Below, piece after piece: positions 16,830-25,656 of a stretch of DNA of 64,000 bases. Source of the stretch: JAEUHO01 sp046350655. GTDB taxonomy: Bacteria > Planctomycetota > PLA2 > JAEUHO01. Position 1 is the stretch's first letter; each line of letters opens with the position of its first letter. The position numbers and the translations under genes are program-made. The notes under the pieces were generated by a model. That model made no database searches and had not been told where the DNA came from. It saw only the letters and a list, made by a program, of their open reading frames with translations. The stretch lies in contig JAXMAB010000013.1 of NCBI GenBank assembly GCA_046350655.1, positions 70,998 through 134,997 on the forward strand, given 5' to 3'.

Positions 16830-18821
16830 ATGAACAACAACCCGTTCCTGGCGGTGGTCAAGATCCTGTTCACGGCGGTCCTGGCCGTGGCGGTCTTCCT
16901 GGCCTTCTGGCAGAAGACGCACGTCGAGGACCAGCTCGCCCGCCTCCAGGCGACCAGCGACGACAACGCCAGCGCGCTGAAGGACCTCCGCCGCGACCTC
17001 AACAAGCTCGCCGTGGCCCCGCCCGGCCCCGCCACAGGGCCGGCGCCGAAGCGCGAGTGGGGCTGGGAGCTCAACGCCTCGCTGGACGCCGCCGCGGACC
17101 CGTCGAAGCCGGTGGGCACGGCCGGCCGCTACAAGAACTTCCTCTCGCTGGACCCGGACCCGGAGTACCCCGCGGACGCGAAGCCGGGCGGCGTGGTCTC
17201 GGTCCCGTACGGCGAGGACCCGAAGGGGTTCAACTTCATCGTCGAGAACGCGGCGGAGCTCACCGAGCAGCTCGAGCAGTACGTCACCGACTCGCCGGCG
17301 TCGTCGCACTGGGCGAACCCGTACAAGTTCGCGCCCGCGCTCTGCTGGCGCATCGAGGTGAGCCCGGACTTCCGCGAGTACACGCTGTTCTTCCGGCGGG
17401 ACGTCCTCTGGCACGAGCCCCCGGTGGACCTGAAGGCCTACCCGCACCTGAAGGGCGAGCACCGCGTGACCGCGCGGGACTACAAGTTCACGCTCGACAT
17501 CATCAACAACCCGCAGACCGACTGCGCGCCTCTCCGTGGCTACTACACGGAGATGGAGGACTCGCGCCTGATCGACGACTGGACCGTGGTCGTCCGCTGG
17601 AAGGAGACGGTCTGGCACTCGATCGACTTCACCATCGGTCGCGCGCCCATGCCGGAGTTCATCTTCGGCTACTCGGAGAGCGGCAAGCGGCTCCCGCCGG
17701 AGACCATCGGCCAGCAGTTCAACGAGCACTGGTTCAACCAGAAGGGCGTCTGCGGCTGCGGCCCGTACCGGATGGTGTCGTACGACGTCGGCAAGTGGAT
17801 CACGCTCGAGCGCTTCGAGGACTACTACCGCGCGGCGGAGGGCGTGCGCTACCCGATCGACGGCCGGCGCATGCTCATCTACAAGGACCCGGAGACGGCG
17901 TTCCTGAAGCTGCAGGCCGGTGAGCTGTCGCTGACGGGCCTCACGTCGGCCCAGTACAAGAAGGCCTTCGTCTCGCAGACGCCGCCCGCGGCCTTCGCCG
18001 AGAAGCGGCTGCTGGGCTACAAGTACCCGCGGTCGTCGTACTACTACTTCGGGTGGAAGAACACGCACCCCCTCTTCCGCGACCCGAACGTCCGCCGCGC
18101 CCTGGCGCTGGCGTGCAACCGGTTCGACATCGCGAGCAAGATCTTCATCGGCCGCATCGTGCCGATGGCGGGGCCCGTGTTCCCCGGCAGCCCCCAGGCC
18201 GACCCGGAGATGAAGCCCCTGCCGTTCGACATGAAGCAGGCGGAGACCCTCCTCGACGAGGCCGGCTGGAAGAAGAACGCGTCGACCGGCATCCGCGAGA
18301 AGACCGTGGACGGCGAACTGCGGAAGTTCGAGTTCAAGATCCTCTGGTCGGCGCCGAGCCCGGACGTCGAGGCCGCGATCAACCAGTACAAGAACGACCT
18401 CCTGTCGATCGGGATCGTGATGGAGTCGGACCCCGTCGAGTGGACGCTGTGGCAGAAGCGCGCGGCCAACCGGCAGTTCGAGGCCGTGTTCGGCGGCTGG
18501 TCCACCAGCGGCTGGGACCACGACTTCGACCAGATCTGGCACAGCCGGCAGATCGCGCAGCCGAACGGGTCGAACTACATCGAGTTCTCGGACCCCGAGG
18601 TCGATCGCCTCTCCGACGACCTGCGCCGCGAGATGGACCCCGAGAAGCGCATCGAGAAGGTGCGCAAGATCGGCCGCATCCTGTTCGAGGCGCAGCCGAC
18701 CTGCTTCATCGGGTGGGCGACCGTGTTCGGCGCCCACGACAAGGACCTGCAGAACGTGACCGGGCACCTGTTCAAGACCCGCCCGAACCTCCGCACGTTC
18801 CCCATGTGGTTCGCCCGGTAG
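16830..18821 (+). CDS. Membrane-anchored peptide ABC-transporter substrate-binding protein (SBP family 5)
   Basis: 663 residues. It is not a lipoprotein. An N-terminal hydrophobic helix (about residues 6-29) without a clear cleavage site is followed by a short coiled coil (HVEDQLARLQATSDDNASAL) and then the family 5 solute-binding fold (about residue 95 onward). Family landmarks include GVVSVPYGEDPKGFNFIVEN, VTARDYKFTLDIINNP and LFRDPNVRRALALACNR. It probably stays tethered to the inner membrane. It heads a five-gene operon with two permeases and two ATPases. The ATG at 16830 was chosen over an upstream ATG because it lies just before the hydrophobic anchor. Confidence 0.9.
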   Translation: MNNNPFLAVVKILFTAVLAVAVFLAFWQKTHVEDQLARLQATSDDNASALKDLRRDLNKLAVAPPGPATGPAPKREWGWELNASLDAAADPSKPVGTAGRYKNFLSLDPDPEYPADAKPGGVVSVPYGEDPKGFNFIVENAAELTEQLEQYVTDSPASSHWANPYKFAPALCWRIEVSPDFREYTLFFRRDVLWHEPPVDLKAYPHLKGEHRVTARDYKFTLDIINNPQTDCAPLRGYYTEMEDSRLIDDWTVVVRWKETVWHSIDFTIGRAPMPEFIFGYSESGKRLPPETIGQQFNEHWFNQKGVCGCGPYRMVSYDVGKWITLERFEDYYRAAEGVRYPIDGRRMLIYKDPETAFLKLQAGELSLTGLTSAQYKKAFVSQTPPAAFAEKRLLGYKYPRSSYYYFGWKNTHPLFRDPNVRRALALACNRFDIASKIFIGRIVPMAGPVFPGSPQADPEMKPLPFDMKQAETLLDEAGWKKNASTGIREKTVDGELRKFEFKILWSAPSPDVEAAINQYKNDLLSIGIVMESDPVEWTLWQKRAANRQFEAVFGGWSTSGWDHDFDQIWHSRQIAQPNGSNYIEFSDPEVDRLSDDLRREMDPEKRIEKVRKIGRILFEAQPTCFIGWATVFGAHDKDLQNVTGHLFKTRPNLRTFPMWFAR

Positions 18822-18833
18822 GCCCGGGGGCCC

Positions 18834-20276
18834 GTGTTCACCTACGTCGTCAAGCGCGTGCTCCTGATGATCCCGACCCTGTTCGGGATCTCGCTCGTCA
18901 TCTGGCTGGTCATGACCGCGGCGCCGGGGCGCCCCGGCCGTGACTCGAAGGGCATGGGCGACGACGTCAAGGCCGAGCAGGACCCCGCCAAGCGGAAGGA
19001 GCAGAACGAGTCGCAGCGTCTGTTCCGCCGCCAGTACGGCCTCGACCGCCCGCTGCTCTTCAACACCTGGCCGTGGCTCTCGAAGGACGACCTGCGCCCG
19101 ATGGTGCGGACCGCCCAGGCGCCGATCGAGGAGGTCGGCATCGAGGCGAAGCGCACGGCGATGGAGCAGCTCGAGGACTACGGGCACTACGCCGTCCCGC
19201 CGCTCGTCGAGCTGCTCGGCGCGACCGAGGGCGCGGAGCAGGACGCGATCCTGGCGTGGCTCCGGTTCTCGGCCACGCAGAACACGACGATCGGCGACGA
19301 CGCCGCGACGACGGCGGCGAACCAGCGGATCATCCGCGAGAACGAAGAGGTCAAGGCCCTGATGTGGCCGGAGGGCGCGCCGGCCTCCGCGCGCGCACCG
19401 GTCGTCGCGGGCTGGCAGGCCTGGTTCCGCGAGCGCGCCGAGCGGTGGGACTGGTCGTTCGCCGAGAAGGTGCGGCTGCTGCTCACGGACACCCAGTTCG
19501 GCACCTACTGGGCGCGGCTCCTGCGCCTCGACCTCGGGAAGAGCCACCGGTACAAGCGGCCGGTCCTCGACCTGGTGCTCGAGCGGCTCCCGCTGACCGC
19601 GAGCCTCGCCTTCGTCTCGATCCTGCTCGTGTACCTGCTCGCGATCCCGCTCGGCATCTGGTCGGCCGTGAAGCCGTACACGTTCGCCGACCGGACGATC
19701 TCGATCAGCCTGTTCCTGCTCTACTCGCTCCCGTCGTTCTTCATCGGGACGGTGCTGCTCCGCGCGTTCACGATCGGCGACCCGATGCGGTGGTTCCCGA
19801 CCGGCGACATCGCCTCCACGCAGGCGCCGCAGTGGAACTCGTGGGAGCGCCTGAAGGACGTGCTCTGGCACGTCACGCTGCCGCTCGTGACGATGACCTA
19901 CGCCGGCCTGGCCGGTCTCTCTCGGTTCGCGCGGACGGGCATGCTCGACGTCATCCGGTCCGACTTCGTCCGGACCGCCCGGGCCAAGGGCCTCGGCGAG
20001 ACCGAGGTGATCCTGCGCCACGCCGCCCGGAACGGCATGATGCCGATGGTGACGCTGCTCGCGGGCCTGCTGCCGAGCCTCGTCGGCGGGTCGGTCGTCG
20101 TCGAGTTCATGTTCAACCTCAACGGCATGGGCCTCCTGACCCTCGAGGCGATCAACAACCGCGACTACAACATCGTCGTCGGCGAGTCGCTGATCGTCGC
20201 CGTCCTCACGCAGGTCGGCATCCTCGCCTCGGACATCCTGTACGCCGTGATGGACCCGCGGGTGTCCTACAAGTGA
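18834..20276 (+). CDS. dppB: Dipeptide/oligopeptide ABC permease, DppB type, with large periplasmic insert
   Basis: 480 residues against roughly 310-340 for ordinary DppB/OppB. TM1 (FTYVVKRVLLMIPTLFGISL) is canonical. The C-terminal 270 residues carry the transport fold, including the ATPase-contact EAA-type loop (SDFVRTARAKGLGETEVILR). Between them, at about residues 40-215, is an extra extracytoplasmic helical region. Part of it (TAMEQLEDYGHYAVPPLVEL) looks like a HEAT or PBS-lyase repeat. The insert might dock the tethered binding protein. The GTG start at 18834 lies 12 bp after the binding-protein stop. Confidence 0.9.
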   Translation: MFTYVVKRVLLMIPTLFGISLVIWLVMTAAPGRPGRDSKGMGDDVKAEQDPAKRKEQNESQRLFRRQYGLDRPLLFNTWPWLSKDDLRPMVRTAQAPIEEVGIEAKRTAMEQLEDYGHYAVPPLVELLGATEGAEQDAILAWLRFSATQNTTIGDDAATTAANQRIIRENEEVKALMWPEGAPASARAPVVAGWQAWFRERAERWDWSFAEKVRLLLTDTQFGTYWARLLRLDLGKSHRYKRPVLDLVLERLPLTASLAFVSILLVYLLAIPLGIWSAVKPYTFADRTISISLFLLYSLPSFFIGTVLLRAFTIGDPMRWFPTGDIASTQAPQWNSWERLKDVLWHVTLPLVTMTYAGLAGLSRFARTGMLDVIRSDFVRTARAKGLGETEVILRHAARNGMMPMVTLLAGLLPSLVGGSVVVEFMFNLNGMGLLTLEAINNRDYNIVVGESLIVAVLTQVGILASDILYAVMDPRVSYK

Positions 20277-21625
20277 GCGACTCCAACGCCTCCGTGACGT
20301 CGGGCTCGACGGCCGTCTCGTACTGGACCGTCGTCTGGCAGCAGCTGCGCCGCAACCGCGTGTCCATGGTCGCCCTGCGGGCGGTGCTGGGGCTCTTCGC
20401 GGTCGCGGTGGTCGCGCCGCTCCTGGCCTTCAACGTCCCGCTGCTGTGGGTGGACGGCCTGCCGCGCTTCCCGGTGATCGAGCGCCTGTTCGACCGCTCG
20501 GTGTTCCCGTCGGGCGTCGACGTCTTCTTCAACCTGCTGATGGTCGTCCTGCCCCCGATGCTGCTGGTCCTGCCCGCGACGCGCCCCGGCGGCGGGGCCC
20601 GCGTGACGTGGGCGCGCGTCGCCCTCGCGGTCTGGGCTCTCGTGTTCGCGCTCGCGGTCGTCCACTCGCGCCGGTCGTTGTGGATCGCCCTCGCCGTCGC
20701 GCTCGTCGTCGCGGGGCTCCGCCTCGCGTCGCGCCGCGGCCGGCTGCCGAGGACCGCGGCGCGGTGGGGCGGCTTCGCGGCGTTCGTCGCCGGGGTCGTG
20801 CTGCTGGCCGGGCCCGCCGCGGACCGCTGGCCCTGGACCGACTGGGCCGCGATCGCGCGCACGGACCACGTCGCCGCGGTGTTCCCGCCGATCCCGTTCC
20901 ACCCGGACAACATCGGCTCGTCGGGCGTCCTGAGCGACGAGTCCATCGCCCGCGAGGAGCACCACTGGATGGGCGTGGACGCCAACCAGCGCGACGTCCT
21001 CGCCCGGCTCCTGTTCGGGTCGCGGATCTCGCTGACGATCGGCATCGTCGCCGTCTCGATCAACGTCCTGATCGGCATCCTGCTCGGCGCGCTGGCCGGG
21101 TACTACGGCCGGAAGGTCGACCTGATCATCTCCCGGTTCATCGAGGTGATGATCTGCTTCCCGACGTTCTTCCTGATCCTGACGATCATCGCGGTCTTCG
21201 ACAGCCGCAGCATCTTCCTGATCATGGGCGCGCTGGGCATCGTCGGGTGGCCGGGCGTCGCGCGGCTCGTCCGCGGCGAGTTCATCCGGCAGCGCAACCT
21301 CGACTACGTCACCGCCGCCAAGGCCCTCGGGCTGCGCGAGCGCCGGATCATCTTCCGGCACGTCCTCCCGAACTGCCTCGGGCCGGTCCTCGTGTCGGCC
21401 ACGTTCGGCGTCGCGGGCTCGATCCTCACCGAGAGCGGCATCGCGTTCCTCGGGCTCGGCGACGTGAAGGCGCCGTCCTGGGGGCAGATGCTGTCGAACG
21501 GCCGGGCGTCGCAGGAGTGGCACCTGATCCTGGCGCCGGGCTTCGCGATCTTCTTCGTCGTGACGGTCTTCAACCTGCTGGGCGAGGGGCTCCGGGACGC
21601 CCTCGACCCCAAGCTGCGGAGGTGA
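20273..21625 (+). CDS. dppC: Dipeptide/oligopeptide ABC permease, DppC type, with extra membrane segments
   Basis: 450 residues against about 290-320 for typical DppC. The N-terminus has the usual cytoplasmic segment and TM1 (WQQLRRNRVSMVALRAVLGL). About 170 inserted residues follow (60-230) with three or four additional hydrophobic segments, for example VFFNLLMVVLPPMLLVLPA and WALVFALAVV. The conserved core then resumes at HHWMGVDANQRDVLARLLFG and runs to the EAA loop DYVTAAKALGLRERRIIFRH. The GTG overlaps the dppB stop by four bases. Together with the enlarged dppB this is a structurally expanded importer. Confidence 0.9.
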   Translation: MSDSNASVTSGSTAVSYWTVVWQQLRRNRVSMVALRAVLGLFAVAVVAPLLAFNVPLLWVDGLPRFPVIERLFDRSVFPSGVDVFFNLLMVVLPPMLLVLPATRPGGGARVTWARVALAVWALVFALAVVHSRRSLWIALAVALVVAGLRLASRRGRLPRTAARWGGFAAFVAGVVLLAGPAADRWPWTDWAAIARTDHVAAVFPPIPFHPDNIGSSGVLSDESIAREEHHWMGVDANQRDVLARLLFGSRISLTIGIVAVSINVLIGILLGALAGYYGRKVDLIISRFIEVMICFPTFFLILTIIAVFDSRSIFLIMGALGIVGWPGVARLVRGEFIRQRNLDYVTAAKALGLRERRIIFRHVLPNCLGPVLVSATFGVAGSILTESGIAFLGLGDVKAPSWGQMLSNGRASQEWHLILAPGFAIFFVVTVFNLLGEGLRDALDPKLRR

Positions 21626-21629
21626 CGGC

Positions 21630-22657
<1,028 letters not shown>

Positions 22658-22661
<4 letters not shown>

Positions 22662-23686
22662 GCCGCACCTTCGACCGCCTCCTCGACGTCCGGGCGCTGC
22701 GCAAGTGGTTCCCCGTCACGAAGGGCCTCTTCTCGCGCGTCGTCGGCCACGTCAAGGCCGTGGACGACATCGACCTCGTCATCGGCCGCGGCGAGACCCT
22801 CGGCCTCGTCGGCGAGTCCGGCTGCGGCAAGACCACCGCCGGCCGCGCGCTCCTGCGCCTCATCGAGCCGACGTCGGGCACCGTCTCGTTCGACGGCACC
22901 GACGTCCTCGCCGCCGACGGCGAGGAGCTGCGCGCGCTCCGGCGCCGCATGCAGATCATCTTCCAGGACCCGTACTCGTCGCTCAACCCGCGCATGACGG
23001 TGCTCGACATCGTCGGCGAGGCGCTGCGCGTGCACGGGCTCGCGAAGGGCCCCGCGGTCGAGGAGCGCGTGAAGGACCTCATGCAGCAGGTGGGCCTGCT
23101 GCCGCGCTACATCAACCGCTACCCGCACGAGTTCTCCGGCGGCCAGCGCCAGCGCATCGGCATCGCCCGCGCCCTCGCGCTCGAGCCCGACTTCATCGTC
23201 TGCGACGAGGCCATCAGCGCGCTCGACGTCTCCATCCAGGCCCAGGTGATCAACCTCCTGCGCGACCTGCAGGAGAAGCGCAACCTCGCCTACCTCTTCA
23301 TCTCGCACGACCTCTCCGTCGTGGAGTTCCTCTCCGACCGCGTCGCCGTCATGTACCTCGGCCGCATCGTCGAGACGGGCCCGTCGGACGTCCTCTTCAA
23401 GAACCCGATCCACCCGTACACGAAGGCGCTGCTCTCGGCCATCACGGTCCCCGACCCGACGCGCACCAAGAAGCGCATCCTGCTCCCGGGCGACCCGCCG
23501 AGCCCGCTGAACCCGCCCAAGGGCTGCCGGTTCCACCCGCGGTGCCCGCTGGCCGAGCTGCCGCTCTGCTCCGCGTCGGAGCCCGTCGCGGTCATGGCCG
23601 AGGACGGCCACATCGTGAACTGCCACGTCGAGCAGCGCCGCATGGGCCTCAAGCCCGTGGCCGACGCCGCGCCCGCCGCGACCTAG
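22658..23686 (+). CDS. dppF: Peptide ABC transporter ATP-binding protein, DppF/OppF type
   Basis: 342 residues from a GTG overlapping the dppD stop. Walker A GESGCGKT, IFQDPYSSLNPRM, signature FSGGQRQR, Walker B FIVCDEAISALD and SHDLSV are present, with the C-terminal extension KGCRFHPRCPLAELPLC. It begins with the DppF-type KWFPVTKGLFSRVVGHVKAV block. Last gene of the operon; a 302-bp repeat-rich spacer follows. Confidence 0.95.
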
Positions 23687-23988
23687 GCGGCGGCCTCGGG
23701 CGCGGTCGGGCTCGACGGTACGCGAGGCCCGGTCGCCGGCACGCGGGGCACCGTCGTCGGCAGGCAGGACCCGGTCGCGGGAACTCGAGGCGACCCGCCC
23801 GCGGGCACGCAGAACTCGGTCGCCGGTGCGGGGGCTTCGGGGGCCCACGGCGGCCACCGGGCCTCGTGTCCCCTCGAGGGCGACCGGGTCTCGCGGTCCC
23901 GCGCGGGGGATCGCCGCCGGCGCTCGACCCGGGCCCCGCCGCAGCCGATCCTCCGGAGCGGGGGCCGCGCCGCGGCCCGGGAGCCGCC
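23687..23988. other. Repeat-rich spacer before murJ
   Basis: 302 bp without a credible gene. It holds a degenerate 21-bp array (23720-23829) and three or four copies of the dispersed element core, at 23721, 23858 and 23885. Open frames here are low-complexity Pro/Arg/Ala strings. Confidence 0.7.
23720..23829. repeat. Degenerate array of about 21-bp units
   Basis: Five consecutive units begin at 23720, 23741, 23762, 23783 and 23807 (21, 21, 21, 24 and 23 bp) and share the frame A(C/G)(G/T)C-G/A-(A/G)GG...CCGGTCG-C-GG. The first unit contains CGCGAGGCCCG, so the array may have grown from the dispersed element. Confidence 0.6.
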
Positions 23989-25613
23989 GTGCCCGCACCG
24001 CAACCGACCGCGCCGACCGTCCCGGGCCCGGCGCGCGAGGCGGTCGCGCGCCCGGCCGCGCTCGTGGCGGTCGCGACCGCTTCGAGCCGCGTGGGGGGCT
24101 CGTCCGCGAGGCGCTGTTCGCCGCGTTGTTCGGCGCCACGAACCGCGCCGACGCGTTCCAGATCGCGTTCCGCATCCCCAACCTCCTGCGCGACCTCTTC
24201 GCGGAGGGCGCGCTCTCGAGCGCGTTCGTGCCGACGTTCACGAAGGTCGCCGCCGAGCGCGGCGAGGCCGCCGCGTGGCGGACGGCGCGCGTGGTGCTCG
24301 GGACGCTGCTCGCGGTGACGGGGCTCCTGGCGGTGCTCGGGATCGTGTTCGCGGCACCGGTCGTGGCGGTCGTGGCGGCCGACGCCGGCGCGGCGAAGCA
24401 GGCCGACGCGGTGCCGCTGACGCGGATCATGTTCCCGTTCCTGCCGTGCGTCGCCGCGGCCGCCGTGCTGATGGGGGTGCTCAACGCGCGCAAGCGGTAC
24501 CTCGTGCCGGCGTACGCGCCGGTCGCGTTCAACCTCGTCGCGGTGGTCGGCGGGCTCGGGTTGCTCGCGTGGGGGCTGCCGGTCGAGCAGGCGCTCGTCG
24601 GGTGGGCGGCGCTCGTGCTCGTGGGCGGCCTCGCGCAGGCGCTCGTGCAGTGGCCCGCGGCGCGCCGAGAGGGGCTCCGCGGGCCGCTCGTCGTCGACCT
24701 CGCCTTCCGCGACCCGGACCTGCGGACGGTCGTCCGGAGGATGGGCCCGGTGGCCGTCGCGCTCGCCGGCACGCAGGTGATGATCGTCGTCTCGACGGCG
24801 CTCGCCTCGGGCGGCGAGGGCTGGGTCTCGGCGCTCACGTACGCGTTCCGCCTGATCCACCTGCCCATCGGGCTCGTCGGGGTCGCGCTGGGCACCGTGT
24901 CGCTCGCGGCGGCCTCGCGCCGCGCGGCCGCCGGCGACACGGCGGGCCTCGACGACGTCATCCGCCGGGCCCTGCGCCTCAACCTCGCCCTGGCGCTCCC
25001 GGCCGTCGCGGGCCTCGTCGCGCTCGCCGAGCCGATCGTCCGCGTGGTGTACGAGCGGGGCGCGTTCGGGCCCGCGAGCACGGCGCTCGTCACGGCCGCC
25101 GTCCGCGCGTACGCCCTCGGGATCGTCGCCTACGCCGGGCTCAAGTCGGCCGCGGCGTCGTTCCACGCGCGCGGGAACATGCGCGTGCCGATGGTCGCGT
25201 CCCTCGCCGGCATCGCGGCCAACCTGGTGCTCACGCTGGCGGGCCGCGACGCGCTCGGCTTCCACGTCTTCCCGCTCGCGACCGCGCTCGGGGCCACCGT
25301 GAACTACGCGTGGCTGCGCGTCGCCGACCGCCGCCGCAGCCGCGCCGCCGCGCCGGGCCTCGCGTTCCTCGCCCGGGTCGGCCTCGCGTCGGCGGCGCTC
25401 GGCGGGGCCGCGTGGGCGGCCGGCGCCACGCTGCTCGGGCGGGGCGGGCCCCTCGATCGGGGCCTGTTCGTCATGGCGGTGTCACTGGGCGTGGTGGTCG
25501 TGGCGGGCGCGGTCCTGTACGCGGTGCTGGCGATCGCCCTCCGGATCGAGGAAGCCTCGGGTATCGTCCATGCTGTGCGTCGTCGGCGTCCCCCCGGGGC
25601 GGCGTCGGCCTAG
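23989..25613 (+). CDS. murJ: Lipid II flippase MurJ, split by a -1 frameshift
   Basis: MurJ flips lipid II across the inner membrane for peptidoglycan synthesis. The 5' part is in one frame from the GTG at 23989 (GGGAG upstream), ending AVARPAALVAVATASSRV. The rest is in another frame: GLVREALFAALFGATNRADA, AFRIPNLLRDLFAEGALSSA and AFVPTF are the MurJ signature. Joining needs one extra G in the G6 run at 24093-24098; GTG GGG GGG CTC would give SRVGGLVREAL. The corrected length is about 541 residues with 14 hydrophobic helices, normal for MurJ. Because MurJ is usually essential, a homopolymer error in the assembly is the likeliest cause; a real lesion or programmed slip is less likely. Confidence 0.88.
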
Positions 25614-25656
25614 GACCTGACCCGCCGCGGACCGACGGAGGCGCAGCGACCCGACG

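Noticed and set aside
23720..23829. Repeat array as a CRISPR
   Set aside because: Units are contiguous and degenerate, with no unique spacers and no cas genes.
23683..24003. Minus-strand 106-codon frame with PATGxxV heptads before murJ
   Set aside because: The apparent peptide repeat merely reflects the 21-bp DNA array (seven codons); the frame has no start signal and antisense overlaps murJ.
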